A stretch of DNA of 64,000 bases from Amycolatopsis bullii (lineage in GTDB: Bacteria; Actinomycetota; Actinomycetes; Mycobacteriales; Pseudonocardiaceae). The notes under the pieces are model-generated. The model ran no database searches. It saw nothing but the letters and a program-made list of their open reading frames with translations, and was not told the origin of the DNA. A program made the position numbers and the translations under genes. The DNA lies in the NCBI RefSeq assembly GCF_014654205.1, contig NZ_BNAW01000053.1, positions 1-64,000 on the forward strand, read 5' to 3'. Below, piece by piece: positions 32,839 through 40,613 of this stretch (position 1 is the first letter of the stretch; each line of letters starts with the position of its first letter).

Positions 32839-34551
32839 CTACGGCCGCCACGGCCGGTAGCCGCCGGGCTCGGCCGCGAAGACCGCTTCGCCCTGCCCGA
32901 GGGCCGGCAACCGGCGCCGGAAAGCCGCTGTCGCGGCCGCCGGCAGCGTCCCGCTCAGCCGGGCGAGCCCGCCATCGACCACCGGTGGCTCGCACACGGC
33001 CTCGAGCTGGGCCAGCACGACCACCGCGGCACCGACGACGTGTTCGGGCACTTCGAGGTCGAACCGGTCCACCGGCTCGTACACGCGGGTCCGCGCCCGC
33101 GCGAACGCCAGCGAAAGCAGGCGCGCGGTGGCTTCGCGAAAATCACCGGCCGTGCTGACCGGCGGCTGGAACCCCGAGTGGGTCAGCGTGACGACGCAGT
33201 CGGTGACCTCCCAGCCGTGCGGGCCGCACCCCGCCGTGCGGTACACCGTTTGCTCGATGGCGGTGTGGAAGGCCCGCGGGAGCGAGCCGCGTTCGACGGC
33301 CAGCTCGTAGCGGACGCCGCTGCCGGTCTCGCCCGGCGCGACCCGCAGCCCGACCGTGGCGACCGGGTCGGCCGGGCCGAGCCGGTCCAGGAACTGGACC
33401 GCTTCCCCGACGCCGACGGGCCTTTCGATGTGGACCGGTGCCGGCGGCGCGAACCGGGCGACGAGCCCGAAGTCCTCGCGCAGCCGCTCGAGGAGGACCT
33501 CGATCTGGACTTCGCCGTACGTCCGCACCGACAACGCACCGCGGTCGGTCCGCAGGCCCAGCAACGGGTCCTGGTCGCACAGCTCCCGCAACGCCTGGTG
33601 CAGCCGGATTTCCTCGCCGCTCCGCGCGGTGACGACCGAAACGAGCCCGGGTGGCGGGAACAACCCGGCGTCCGCCAGGCCGTCCGGAGACCCGAGCCGA
33701 TCGTCGACGCGGACGTCACCGAGGCCCGAGAGCCGGACCAGATCGCCCGCGCCCGCGCAAGTGACTTTGGCGCCCGCGAGCGTCATCGCCGTGACCCGTC
33801 GCCGGCTTCGCTCGACCGAGCCGTCTGCGTTCCGCCGGAAGAGGTCCACGCGGTCACGCACCCGCAGCGTCCCGCCGTGCAGGCGGGCGTAGGCGATCCG
33901 GTCGCCGCCGCGGCCGCGTTCGATCTTGAAGACGGTCGCGCGGAGCTCGGAGCCCGGCTCGGGTGCGGGCAGGAAGTCCACGATCCCGCTGACGAGTTCG
34001 GGCACCCCCGCGCCGGTCATGGCCGAGCCGAAGAACACCGGGTACGCCTCGCCGGCGGCCACCTGGCTACGGGCGGCCTCACCGGCGGGCACCATCGCGG
34101 GGGACAGCTTCTTCCGCAGGTCGTCGAGCACCCCGGCCGGATCGACGCCGGGCTGGTCGAGCTTGTTGACGAACACCAGTGTGGGCACGCGCAGCCGGCG
34201 CAGGATGCGCCACAGGATCCGGGTGCTCGCCTGGACGCCGGCGGGCCCGGAGACCACCAGCACGACGCCGTCGAGCACGCCGAGCGCCCGTTCGACCTCG
34301 GCGACGAAATCGGCGTGTCCCGGCGTGTCGATGACGTTGACCGTGCGGCCACCGGCCCGGAAGGAGACCACGCCGGTGCTGATCGTGATGCCGCGACGCC
34401 GTTCGATGTCGAGGGTGTCGGTCTGGGTGTTGCCGTCGTCGACGCGGCCGAGCGCACCGACCGCGCCGGTGTCGAACAGCAGCCGCTCGGTCAGGCTGGT
34501 CTTACCGGCGTCGACGTGGGCGAGAATCCCGATGTTGAGGGAGGTTTCGGG
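32839..34551 (-). CDS. otr(A): Ribosomal-protection GTPase, Otr(A)/TetM family (short form)
   Basis: A 570-aa EF-G-like translational GTPase. G motifs are intact: AHVDAGKTS, RGITI, DTPGHADF, NKLDQ and GSAM. Domain order and motifs such as THSGFQPPVSTAGDFREAT and EVTDCVVTLTHSGF follow the tetracycline ribosomal-protection proteins, closest in style to Streptomyces Otr(A). It is about 70-90 residues shorter than Otr(A) or TetM: the G-domain insert between the NKLDQ region and GSAM is largely missing. Resistance is inferred from family. TTG 34551 is chosen because GGAG lies 6 nt upstream; the frame extends to a TTG at 34575. An overlapping upstream reading frame precedes it. Confidence 0.75.
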   Translation of the reverse strand, partial: PETSLNIGILAHVDAGKTSLTERLLFDTGAVGALGRVDDGNTQTDTLDIERRRGITISTGVVSFRAGGRTVNVIDTPGHADFVAEVERALGVLDGVVLVVSGPAGVQASTRILWRILRRLRVPTLVFVNKLDQPGVDPAGVLDDLRKKLSPAMVPAGEAARSQVAAGEAYPVFFGSAMTGAGVPELVSGIVDFLPAPEPGSELRATVFKIERGRGGDRIAYARLHGGTLRVRDRVDLFRRNADGSVERSRRRVTAMTLAGAKVTCAGAGDLVRLSGLGDVRVDDRLGSPDGLADAGLFPPPGLVSVVTARSGEEIRLHQALRELCDQDPLLGLRTDRGALSVRTYGEVQIEVLLERLREDFGLVARFAPPAPVHIERPVGVGEAVQFLDRLGPADPVATVGLRVAPGETGSGVRYELAVERGSLPRAFHTAIEQTVYRTAGCGPHGWEVTDCVVTLTHSGFQPPVSTAGDFREATARLLSLAFARARTRVYEPVDRFDLEVPEHVVGAAVVVLAQLEAVCEPPVVDGGLARLSGTLPAAATAAFRRRLPALGQGEAVFAAEPGGYRPWRP

Positions 34552-34615
34552 CAAGAAGGGCTCCAGGTGCCGCAACGTTGGCTGGGAATCCGGCGGTGTT
34601 GCGGAACTGGCGCAT
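34502..34615 (-). CDS. Possible leader ORF overlapping the Otr-like gene
   Basis: An ATG at 34615 with a strong AAGGGGGC ribosome-binding site opens a 37-codon frame (MRQFRNTAGFP... ending in four Arg) that runs through the weak TTG start of the GTPase and stops inside its P-loop codons (34504-34502). A TACGGT box (34655-34650) with TTGGTC 18 nt upstream gives a promoter. Leader peptides that tune translation are known for TetM-class genes, so this may be an attenuator or coupling ORF. It could also be a chance frame. Confidence 0.35.
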   Translation of the reverse strand: MRQFRNTAGFPANVAAPGALLARNLPQHRDSRPRRRR

Positions 34616-34683
34616 GCTGCCCCCTTCGCGAATCGATCCGAGGGGCCCGACCGTAGCCGAGGACGCGGTCGGCGACCAAAGGA

Positions 34684-35601
34684 TTAACGGCCGGTGCGGT
34701 ATTCGGCGAAGATTCCGCCGAGGACGCGATGCGCGTCTTCGTCATCGGTCTGGGCCGCGGACACGAGCGTTTTCCAGAGCGCCCAGCCACGGCCGCGCGC
34801 CCAGGTGCCGTCGTCGACGGCCAGGCGTTCGCGGAACGCCCGCCGTCCGTCGGCGGTCAGCAGCGTCCAGGCGATGGCCGTGTCGCAGGACGGGTCGCCG
34901 ACACCGCAGGTCCCGAAGTCGATGACGGCGGTCAGCTCGCCGTCGTCAAGCAGCAGGTTCCCGGCGGCCACGTCGCCGTGGAACCAGGCGTCCCGGCCGT
35001 CCCAGCGCGCGGCCAGGGCGGTCGCCCAGATGTCGCGGGCCAACCCGGCGTCGATCCGGCCGTCCAGCGCCGCGAGCGCGCGCTCGGCCGACGGCTCGTA
35101 GGTGCGCAGGGTGGCGCCCCGGAACCAGTTGTGCTTTCCCGGCTGCGGCCCGTCGGCGGCCTCGACCTCCTGCAGGGCGGCCAGGAACCCGGCCAGGTCG
35201 ACGGCGAAGCGGACGGGATCGGCGATCTCGTCCCGGCTCGCGGGCCGGCCGTCGAGCCACGGCTGGATCGACCACGGAAAGGGATAGCCCGCACCCGGTT
35301 TCCCGGCGGCCAGCGGGACCGGAACGGGCAGCGGCAGCCGGGGAGCGAGCACCGGGAGCCAGCGCTGTTCCTTGGCGACCGCCAACGCGTATTCGGCCGC
35401 GCTGGGCAGCCGCGCCACCAGTTCGCCGCCGACGTGGAAGGTGAAGTTGTCCCAGCCACCGTGCGCCACGGGCCGGACCGGAAGCCCGGCCCACTGCGGG
35501 AACTGCTCGCCGACCATCCGGCACACGGTTTCGGCGTCGACGGTGATCCGCTGCGGCGCGGGGCCGAGATCGGGGACGGGGCTGTTCTCCGGGGTGATCA
35601 C
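34684..35601 (-). CDS. Aminoglycoside phosphotransferase (APH)-family kinase
   Basis: A 305-aa small-molecule kinase of the APH/choline-kinase fold. Motifs: HGGWDNFTFHVGGELVARLP (nucleotide loop), the catalytic HGDVAAGNLLL (Brenner motif) and IDFGTCGVGDPSCDTAIAW with the metal-binding Asp. Family members phosphorylate aminoglycosides, macrolides or metabolites; the substrate cannot be told. The start is a GTG at 35601 with TATGCT (35615-35610) 8 nt upstream, so it is leaderless. It lies between the Otr-like gene and a divergent sensor kinase. Confidence 0.82.
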   Translation of the reverse strand: MITPENSPVPDLGPAPQRITVDAETVCRMVGEQFPQWAGLPVRPVAHGGWDNFTFHVGGELVARLPSAAEYALAVAKEQRWLPVLAPRLPLPVPVPLAAGKPGAGYPFPWSIQPWLDGRPASRDEIADPVRFAVDLAGFLAALQEVEAADGPQPGKHNWFRGATLRTYEPSAERALAALDGRIDAGLARDIWATALAARWDGRDAWFHGDVAAGNLLLDDGELTAVIDFGTCGVGDPSCDTAIAWTLLTADGRRAFRERLAVDDGTWARGRGWALWKTLVSAAQTDDEDAHRVLGGIFAEYRTGR

Positions 35602-35651
35602 GGCGAACGAGCATATGCCCGCGATAACCCGCGCTGCCTACGCTTTTCGGC
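35602..35651. promoter_or_regulatory. Compact pair of divergent leaderless promoters
   Basis: Only 50 bp separate two GTG starts. TATGCT (35615-35610, minus) is 8 nt before the APH start, and TACGCT (35639-35644, plus) is 7 nt before the histidine kinase start. Both mRNAs should begin at or next to the start codon, with the -35 regions facing each other. Confidence 0.6.
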
Positions 35652-36728
35652 GTGAACAGGCGCCCCGGGCTCAGCGCCCGGCTGAAACTGACCATCAGCT
35701 ACGCCGCGTTCCTCCTGCTCGCCGGCGCTGTCCTGCTCGCCGTCGTGCAGATGTCCCTGCTGCGGTACGTGCCCGACAACGACCAGGGCCTGCTCGGGAT
35801 CGCCCCGAACCGCTACCTCCTCACCCGCATGTTCGCTCCCTCCGCGGCCACTGCACTCGGTTTCCTGCTGGTGTTCGGCATGCTGGGCGGCTGGCTCCTG
35901 GCCGGCCGGATGCTCGCCCCGCTCACCCGGATCACGGACGCCGCCCGGCTCGCCGCGCACGGCTCGCTCTCCCACCGCATCCGCCTGACCGGCCCCTCCG
36001 ACGAGTTCCGCGAGCTCGCCGACGTCTTCGACACGATGCTCGAACGCCTCGAATCCCAGGTCGGCGAGCAGCAGCGGTTCGCCGCGAACGCCTCGCACGA
36101 ACTGCGGACCCCGCTGGCGATTTCGCAGGCCATCCTCGACGTCGCCGGCCAGGACCCGGCCTACCCCCGCGACGAGCTCGTCGAACGGCTCCGCACGGTG
36201 AACACGCGGGCGATCGACCTCACCGAAGCCCTCCTCCTGCTCAGCCGCAGCGACCGGCGGCACTTCACCCGCGAGCCCGTGGACCTCTCCCTCGTGGCCG
36301 AAGAAGCCGCCGAAACGCTGCTGCCGCTGGCCGAAGAGCGCCGGATCACGCTCGACGTCACCGGGGAGCCGGTGCACGCGACCGGCTCCGCCGCACTGCT
36401 CCTGCGCATGGTGACGAACCTCGTCCAGAACGCGATCGTGCACAACCTCCCGGGCGGCACGGTCACCGTCCACACCGAACGGCGGCGCTACGCGAGCGCG
36501 CTGCGGGTCGAGAACACCGGACGGCCGCTGCCGCCGGAGCTGCTGCCGATCCTGACCGAGCCGTTCCAGCGCGGGACCGGGCGCACCCGCACCGACGGGC
36601 ACGACGGCGTCGGCCTCGGGCTGGCGATCGTGCACAGCATCGTCCGGGCCCACGACGGGATGCTGGAGCTGGAGCCCCGCGCGGCCGGCGGCCTGGTCGT
36701 CACGGTCCGGCTCCCCGGCCGCCGATAG
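35652..36728 (+). CDS. Orphan sensor histidine kinase
   Basis: A 358-aa membrane kinase. Two transmembrane spans (about 12-34 and 62-84) flank a short extracellular loop of about 28 residues, followed by a HAMP-like linker, HisKA with the phospho-His in NASHELRTPLA (about 146-156), and HATPase_c with NLVQNAIVHN and GVGLGLAIV. The small sensor loop resembles VanS/CseC-type envelope sensors. No response regulator is adjacent, which is unusual because such kinases are normally downstream of their partner. Leaderless GTG start. It ends in a convergent region with the peptide cluster. Confidence 0.85.
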   Translation: MNRRPGLSARLKLTISYAAFLLLAGAVLLAVVQMSLLRYVPDNDQGLLGIAPNRYLLTRMFAPSAATALGFLLVFGMLGGWLLAGRMLAPLTRITDAARLAAHGSLSHRIRLTGPSDEFRELADVFDTMLERLESQVGEQQRFAANASHELRTPLAISQAILDVAGQDPAYPRDELVERLRTVNTRAIDLTEALLLLSRSDRRHFTREPVDLSLVAEEAAETLLPLAEERRITLDVTGEPVHATGSAALLLRMVTNLVQNAIVHNLPGGTVTVHTERRRYASALRVENTGRPLPPELLPILTEPFQRGTGRTRTDGHDGVGLGLAIVHSIVRAHDGMLELEPRAAGGLVVTVRLPGRR

Positions 36729-36855
36729 GTGGGCCGCCGGCCAGGGTTCGCGGAGGTGGTTGCGCCGGGCTTTCGGCAGAGCACGTGCGCGCGGCCGACT
36801 CACCGATCCGGCCGGCGAACACCGCTGCGAAGGAAGAGGAAATCGCGTTGTTGGT

Positions 36856-36908
36856 CATACCTCGAGGTTACCGGGATTCGAACACGCGTCATCACTCGAT
36901 CAGGTATG
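36856..36908. repeat. Inverted repeat in an atypical intergenic segment
   Basis: CATACCT (36856-36862) pairs with AGGTATG (36902-36908), and the next CGAG with CTCG after a 3-nt bulge. The segment is less GC-rich than its flanks and includes a GATTCGAAC stretch that mimics a tRNA T-loop. It lies in the 205-bp gap between the convergent kinase and signal peptidase genes and may serve as a terminator. Nothing else was recognised in 36729-36933. Confidence 0.4.
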
Positions 36909-36933
36909 TCCACATGCGACTGTTCGTACGGGC

Positions 36934-37365
36934 TCAAGAGACACCGGGAACATGCCGCACCACCACGCCGACCACCCGCTCCCGCGGCACGAACCCGTAA
37001 TGCCGCGAATCCCAGCTGCTCGGCCGGTTGTCGCCCAGGACCACGGTGCAGCCGCCGGGCACCACTTCGCCGCCGAGGCCGTGCGCGTCCGGGTCGGCCC
37101 AGTCCGGCGGGATGCGGTCGCCCGCCACCGCCACCACGCGTTTGAGCAGCAGCTGGTCCCCCGTCGGCGCGCCGCTCGGCAGCGGCGGGAAGCGCAGCAG
37201 GGCCACCTGGCCGCGGCGCGCGCGGCGGGTCCGGCGCACCAGGACCCGGTCGCCGGAGGACAACGCCGGCTCCATGCTGTGACCGTCCACTGTGGTCATG
37301 ATCAGCCGGCGGCGGAGGACGGCGAAGCCCACGGCCAGCAGCCCGAAGAACACCGTTCCCTTCAC
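36934..37365 (-). CDS. Small S26 signal peptidase of the peptide cluster
   Basis: A 143-aa type I signal peptidase. One membrane anchor (about 3-17) is followed by the nucleophile Ser30 (GHSMEP), the general-base Lys75 (LLLKRVVAVAGD) and the conserved GDNRPSSWDSRHYG box near the C-terminus. It is much shorter than housekeeping LepB and is the last gene of the peptide operon, starting with a GTG that overlaps the ABC gene stop (GTGA). It is the natural candidate to cut the leader of the linked 55-aa peptide, which has an ASA site just before its first Cys. Confidence 0.85.
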   Translation of the reverse strand: MKGTVFFGLLAVGFAVLRRRLIMTTVDGHSMEPALSSGDRVLVRRTRRARRGQVALLRFPPLPSGAPTGDQLLLKRVVAVAGDRIPPDWADPDAHGLGGEVVPGGCTVVLGDNRPSSWDSRHYGFVPRERVVGVVVRHVPGVS

Positions 37366-39176
37366 GGCACCGCCTGGTATCCGTCGGCCTGCAGGCGGAA
37401 CAGGCGCGCGTAACCGCCGTCGGCGGCGAGCAGGCTTTCGTGCGTGCCCAGCTCGGTGACCCGGCCGCCCTCGAGGACGGCGATGTGGTCGGCGTCGCGC
37501 ACCGCGCTCAGCCGGTGCGAGATGAGCAGGCTCGTCCGGCCCTGCCGGTGCTCGCGGATGCGCGCGTGCACCTCCTGCTCGGCCTCCGGGTCGAGTCCGG
37601 AGCTCGGCTCGTCGAGGATCATCAGGTCCCGGCCCTCCCGGACGAGCGAACGAGCCAGCGCCAGCCGCTGCCACTGGCCGCCGGACAGCACCACGCCCGC
37701 CGAGGTGCCGATCTCGAAGATGCGGGTGAGCGGCGTGTCGTACCCCTCGGGCAGGGCGGCGATCCGCTCGTGCGCACCCGCGCGTTTCGCCGCTTCCACC
37801 AGCCGGTCGCGGTCGGCCATGGCGGACAGCTCGCCGAGCCCGATGTTCTCGGCCGCGGTCATGTCGTAGTTCATGTGGTCCTGGAAGACCGCGCTGATCC
37901 GGTTGCGCAGCACAGCGGGCGGCAGGTCACGCAGGTCGACGCCGTCCCAGAGGATCCGGCCGCGCGTCGGGTCGTACATGCGGCACAACAGCTTCACGAG
38001 CGTGCTCTTGCCCGCGCCGTTGAGACCGACCAAGGCGACCGCCGTGCCGTGCGGGATGGTGAGGTCGACCCCGCGCAGCACCCACGGGTGGTCGTCGCTG
38101 TACCGGAACCAGACGTCCCGCAGCTCGAGCCCCTGCCGCAGCGGGGGAACCGTGTCGCGGGTCCCGCTCGGCAGGTCGGGTTCGGCGTCGACCACGGCGA
38201 CGTAGTGCGCGAACGACAGCAGCCGGGCCTGGCCGTTGGCGATCGACGACGCCAGCGTGCCCAGCGCCGCCTGGACCCCGGCGACGGCGGCCACGAACAT
38301 CGAGACGTCGCCGGCGCTGAGCGATCCGTCGCGCGCCGACGTGATGGCCCACCACAGACCCACCCCGGCGACGGCGGCGCTCAGCGCCGTCAGCCCGCCC
38401 ATGGTCCACAGCTCGCGTTCGTCCATCCGGCGCTGGGCTTCGTTGGCGCTCCGGCGCTCGTCCATCAGCCGGGCGCGCAGGAACGCCCCGATGCCGAACA
38501 ACCGGATCTCGGTGGCGGCGGGGATGCCGGTGAGCAGCTGGCTGTAGAAGAACTCCCGCCGGGCGAACCGCTCGATGCGCCATTCCACCGCGGCGCGGCG
38601 CCGGGCCAGCAGCAGTTCGGCCAGCAGCGCGGGGATCGCGGCGGCCAGCACGACCCCGGTCATCGCCGGGCTCAGCACGAGCAGCGAGCCGAGGAACCCG
38701 ACGAGCGAAAGCGTTCCGCTGAGCGTGCCGCCGACGCCGTCGACGATCTCCGGCATCCGGCCGCAGCTTTCCTGGGCCAGCCGCAGCCGGTCCTGGTAGG
38801 CGGGGTTTTCGAAGGTGCGCAACCCGATCTGGCGGCCCAGCGCCTCGAACAGCCCGTCGGTGGCGACCGTGCTCGCCGCGCGGCCGATCTGCGCGCGGAC
38901 GTAGTGGGCGACCACGGGCAGCGCGGCGACGGCGAGCCCGGTCAGCACCAGCGCCACGGCGAGGCCGCCGACCGCGCCGGTGCGCTCGACGAGGCGGTCG
39001 AGGACGAGCTTGGTCAGCCAGGCGGTGGCGATCGGCGCCGTCGCCGCGGCCGCGGTCATGACCAGCAGGCCCAGCAGCCGCGCCGGGCCGGACCGCCACA
39101 GCAGCCGGGCGGCGGCCGCGGCCGCCGCCCGCACCTGGTTCGCGCCGATCCGCCGGTCGGTCTGGCGCACGGTCAC
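37362..39176 (-). CDS. ABC exporter (fused permease and ATPase) of the peptide cluster
   Basis: A 604-aa half-transporter with about six membrane spans (residues about 30-330) and a C-terminal ATPase: Walker A GLNGAGKST, signature LSGGQWQRLALARSL, Walker B DLMILDEPSSGLD and the switch His in LLISHRLS. There is no N-terminal C39 peptidase domain, so leader removal must be done by another enzyme. It resembles ABCB/lantibiotic-type exporters. The GTG start overlaps the redoxin stop (GTGA) and its own stop overlaps the signal peptidase start. Confidence 0.85.
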   Translation of the reverse strand: MTVRQTDRRIGANQVRAAAAAAARLLWRSGPARLLGLLVMTAAAATAPIATAWLTKLVLDRLVERTGAVGGLAVALVLTGLAVAALPVVAHYVRAQIGRAASTVATDGLFEALGRQIGLRTFENPAYQDRLRLAQESCGRMPEIVDGVGGTLSGTLSLVGFLGSLLVLSPAMTGVVLAAAIPALLAELLLARRRAAVEWRIERFARREFFYSQLLTGIPAATEIRLFGIGAFLRARLMDERRSANEAQRRMDERELWTMGGLTALSAAVAGVGLWWAITSARDGSLSAGDVSMFVAAVAGVQAALGTLASSIANGQARLLSFAHYVAVVDAEPDLPSGTRDTVPPLRQGLELRDVWFRYSDDHPWVLRGVDLTIPHGTAVALVGLNGAGKSTLVKLLCRMYDPTRGRILWDGVDLRDLPPAVLRNRISAVFQDHMNYDMTAAENIGLGELSAMADRDRLVEAAKRAGAHERIAALPEGYDTPLTRIFEIGTSAGVVLSGGQWQRLALARSLVREGRDLMILDEPSSGLDPEAEQEVHARIREHRQGRTSLLISHRLSAVRDADHIAVLEGGRVTELGTHESLLAADGGYARLFRLQADGYQAVP

Positions 39177-39676
39177 CGGGCGGCGGGCACGGGCAGCTCG
39201 TGCACCCGCCCGGCGGTCGCGACCACCCGCCCGCCGTCGACGACGTACAGCGCGGGCGTCCAGGTGTTGCGGAACGCGGCGGCGACCGGGCCGCCGTCGA
39301 GCTCCGCCGTCACCACGTGGGCCACTTCGGCGAGCGCGCGCACGGTGTCCGGCTCGTCGCCCCCGAAGACGGCGAAGACGTTGTCACGGCCCTGCGCGCG
39401 GGCGTAGGCGAGGAAGTCCGGCAGGGTTTCGTGGCAGGCGTCGCAGCCGGCGGAGAAGAACGCCACCGTGCCGTTCAGGGCGGCCAGGGTGAGCGGCTCG
39501 CCGTCGATCGTGGTGACGGCGAACTCGCCGACGGCCGAACCGGGCCGCAGCGCGAAGGGCGGTTCGGGCCTCGCGGCGGGCTGGTCCCGCATCCGGCGGA
39601 GGATCCCGATGGTCAAGAGCAGGTTCAGCAGGCACATCAGGCCCAGCAGCACCAGGGTGGCGACGACGTAGGGCAT
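39173..39676 (-). CDS. Membrane-tethered thioredoxin-like redoxin (MauD/TlpA type)
   Basis: A 167-aa protein with an N-terminal membrane anchor (about 3-27) and an exported thioredoxin-fold domain. The redox centre is Cys78-Asp-Ala-Cys81 (FFSAGCDACHETLPDF). Membrane-bound redoxins beside MauE proteins, such as MauD in methylamine dehydrogenase maturation, handle disulfide formation in Cys-rich proteins. Its start codon shares one base with the mauE-like stop (TGATG), so it is tightly coupled. Confidence 0.8.
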   Translation of the reverse strand: MPYVVATLVLLGLMCLLNLLLTIGILRRMRDQPAARPEPPFALRPGSAVGEFAVTTIDGEPLTLAALNGTVAFFSAGCDACHETLPDFLAYARAQGRDNVFAVFGGDEPDTVRALAEVAHVVTAELDGGPVAAAFRNTWTPALYVVDGGRVVATAGRVHELPVPAAR

Positions 39677-40176
39677 CAGGAACTCCTTGCGAACACGACG
39701 GCGATGTCGTCCATGGCGACGACCAGCACGGCCACCACGACCCCGGCCGCGAAGGCCACGGCGGCCCCGGCGACGGGCGGCAGCTGCTCCGGCGCGAGCG
39801 CGCCGAGGACGGCGAAGCAGATCAGCAGGGTGTTGCGGACCAGGTGACGCGGGCCGATCGGGGTTTCGGCCGCGCCGAAGCAACGGCAGGGGGCACGCCG
39901 CCCGCGTCGCAGCGAAGCGGCGATGGCGGCGGTGAAGGCCAGCAGCAACGCCGAGGCGAGGACGAACCCGGCGATCGCGGTGACCAGGACGAGGACGGCG
40001 GAGGCGAGTTCGGTGACCACGACGGCCACCGACACCGGCACGACCCACTTCGCGGGCATCGGCACCAGAGCGGGCACCGAACGCGCGAACCCGCGGAAGT
40101 CCCGCAGCTTCGAAAGGGACGAGGCGGCGAACACCACGGCGATCAGCGCCGCGCCGAAGGCCCGGAGGTACTCCAT
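39676..40176 (-). CDS. MauE-like redox-associated membrane protein
   Basis: A 166-aa protein with four to five hydrophobic spans. The MauE signature is present: an early ALIAVVFAASSLSKLRDF segment, a mid-helix TELASAVLVL and the cytoplasmic CRCFG motif (Cys97 and Cys99) before RHLVRNTLL. MauE/DoxX-type proteins pass electrons or help fold disulfides with MauD partners. GGAGGGAGTGAC precedes the ATG. It is the second gene of the peptide operon, 73 bp after the peptide gene, with a strong hairpin in between. Confidence 0.8.
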   Translation of the reverse strand: MEYLRAFGAALIAVVFAASSLSKLRDFRGFARSVPALVPMPAKWVVPVSVAVVVTELASAVLVLVTAIAGFVLASALLLAFTAAIAASLRRGRRAPCRCFGAAETPIGPRHLVRNTLLICFAVLGALAPEQLPPVAGAAVAFAAGVVVAVLVVAMDDIAVVFARSS

Positions 40177-40191
40177 GTCACTCCCTCCACA

Positions 40192-40231
40192 CCGGGTGGT
40201 GTCCGCGGGGAGGGAAGCGGACACCACCCGG
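40192..40231 (-). terminator. Strong hairpin between the peptide gene and the maturation genes
   Basis: CCGGGTGGTGTCCGC (40192-40206) pairs perfectly over 15 bp with 40217-40231 around a 10-nt loop. It starts 18 nt after the peptide stop codon. As in many peptide operons it probably acts as a partial terminator or 3' stabiliser, giving more peptide mRNA than downstream enzyme mRNA. Confidence 0.7.
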
Positions 40232-40249
40232 CACGCTCACCGGGGTGGC

Positions 40250-40417
40250 TCAGCAGCTGCTGCGGACCTTGGACCACTCGCACCCGGTCTGCGGGCAGCA
40301 GAAGCGGTACCAGTAGCCGGGGTGGCCCTGTGCGTTGCAGAAGTAGCCGCCACTGCAGGCGGAGGCCTTGGCGGTGGGCACGATCCGGTTGAGCACGCGG
40401 TCGATCAGGCGCCCCAT
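40250..40417 (-). CDS. Six-cysteine secreted peptide precursor
   Basis: A 55-aa peptide with AAGGGAG before its ATG. Residues 1-20 (MGRLIDRVLNRIVPTAKASA) form an amphipathic, non-hydrophobic leader ending in ASA, a signal-peptidase-type cut site. The predicted 35-aa core begins at Cys21 and holds six Cys (21, 27, 40, 41, 46, 55) plus aromatic residues (YFC, GYWYRFCC). An even number of Cys, no Ser/Thr-rich lantibiotic core, and adjacent MauE/MauD-like redox genes point to three disulfides. The function is unknown; an antimicrobial, signalling or toxin-like peptide is possible. I do not recognise a named family. Confidence 0.72.
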   Translation of the reverse strand: MGRLIDRVLNRIVPTAKASACSGGYFCNAQGHPGYWYRFCCPQTGCEWSKVRSSC

Positions 40418-40562
40418 GATTTCTCCCTTCGACGGTGGATGTGTCCGAGGAGCGGGAGCGTTTCCGCCATCCCGCGCCGGCTGCGAGCATTGCGGTCGGC
40501 GGCGTCTCCGGGCAGCAATCCCGGACGAACCCGGACGCCGCCCCGCCGAGCCGCCCCTCGCC

Positions 40563-40591
40563 GCGGAATCACCTGCCGCCGGGGTGATCCG
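40563..40591 (-). terminator. Bulged hairpin after the STAND regulator gene
   Basis: GCGGAATCACC (40563-40573) pairs with GGTGATCCGC (40582-40591) with one bulged A. It lies 23 nt downstream of the regulator stop at 40614 and would separate its transcript from the peptide gene; the peptide promoter should then lie in 40418-40562. Confidence 0.5.
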
Positions 40592-40613
40592 CTCCGATTT
40601 CGGCAGATCGTCG

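Noticed and set aside
36850..36900. Possible minus-strand tRNA (GATTCGAAC T-loop-like sequence followed by TGGTCA)
   Set aside because: The bases flanking the TTCGAAT loop do not pair as a T-stem, and no acceptor or anticodon stem can be drawn at the right distances.
40250..40417. Lanthipeptide, lasso or sactipeptide precursor
   Set aside because: No LanB/C/M, lasso cyclase or radical-SAM gene is nearby; the redox partners fit disulfide formation better.
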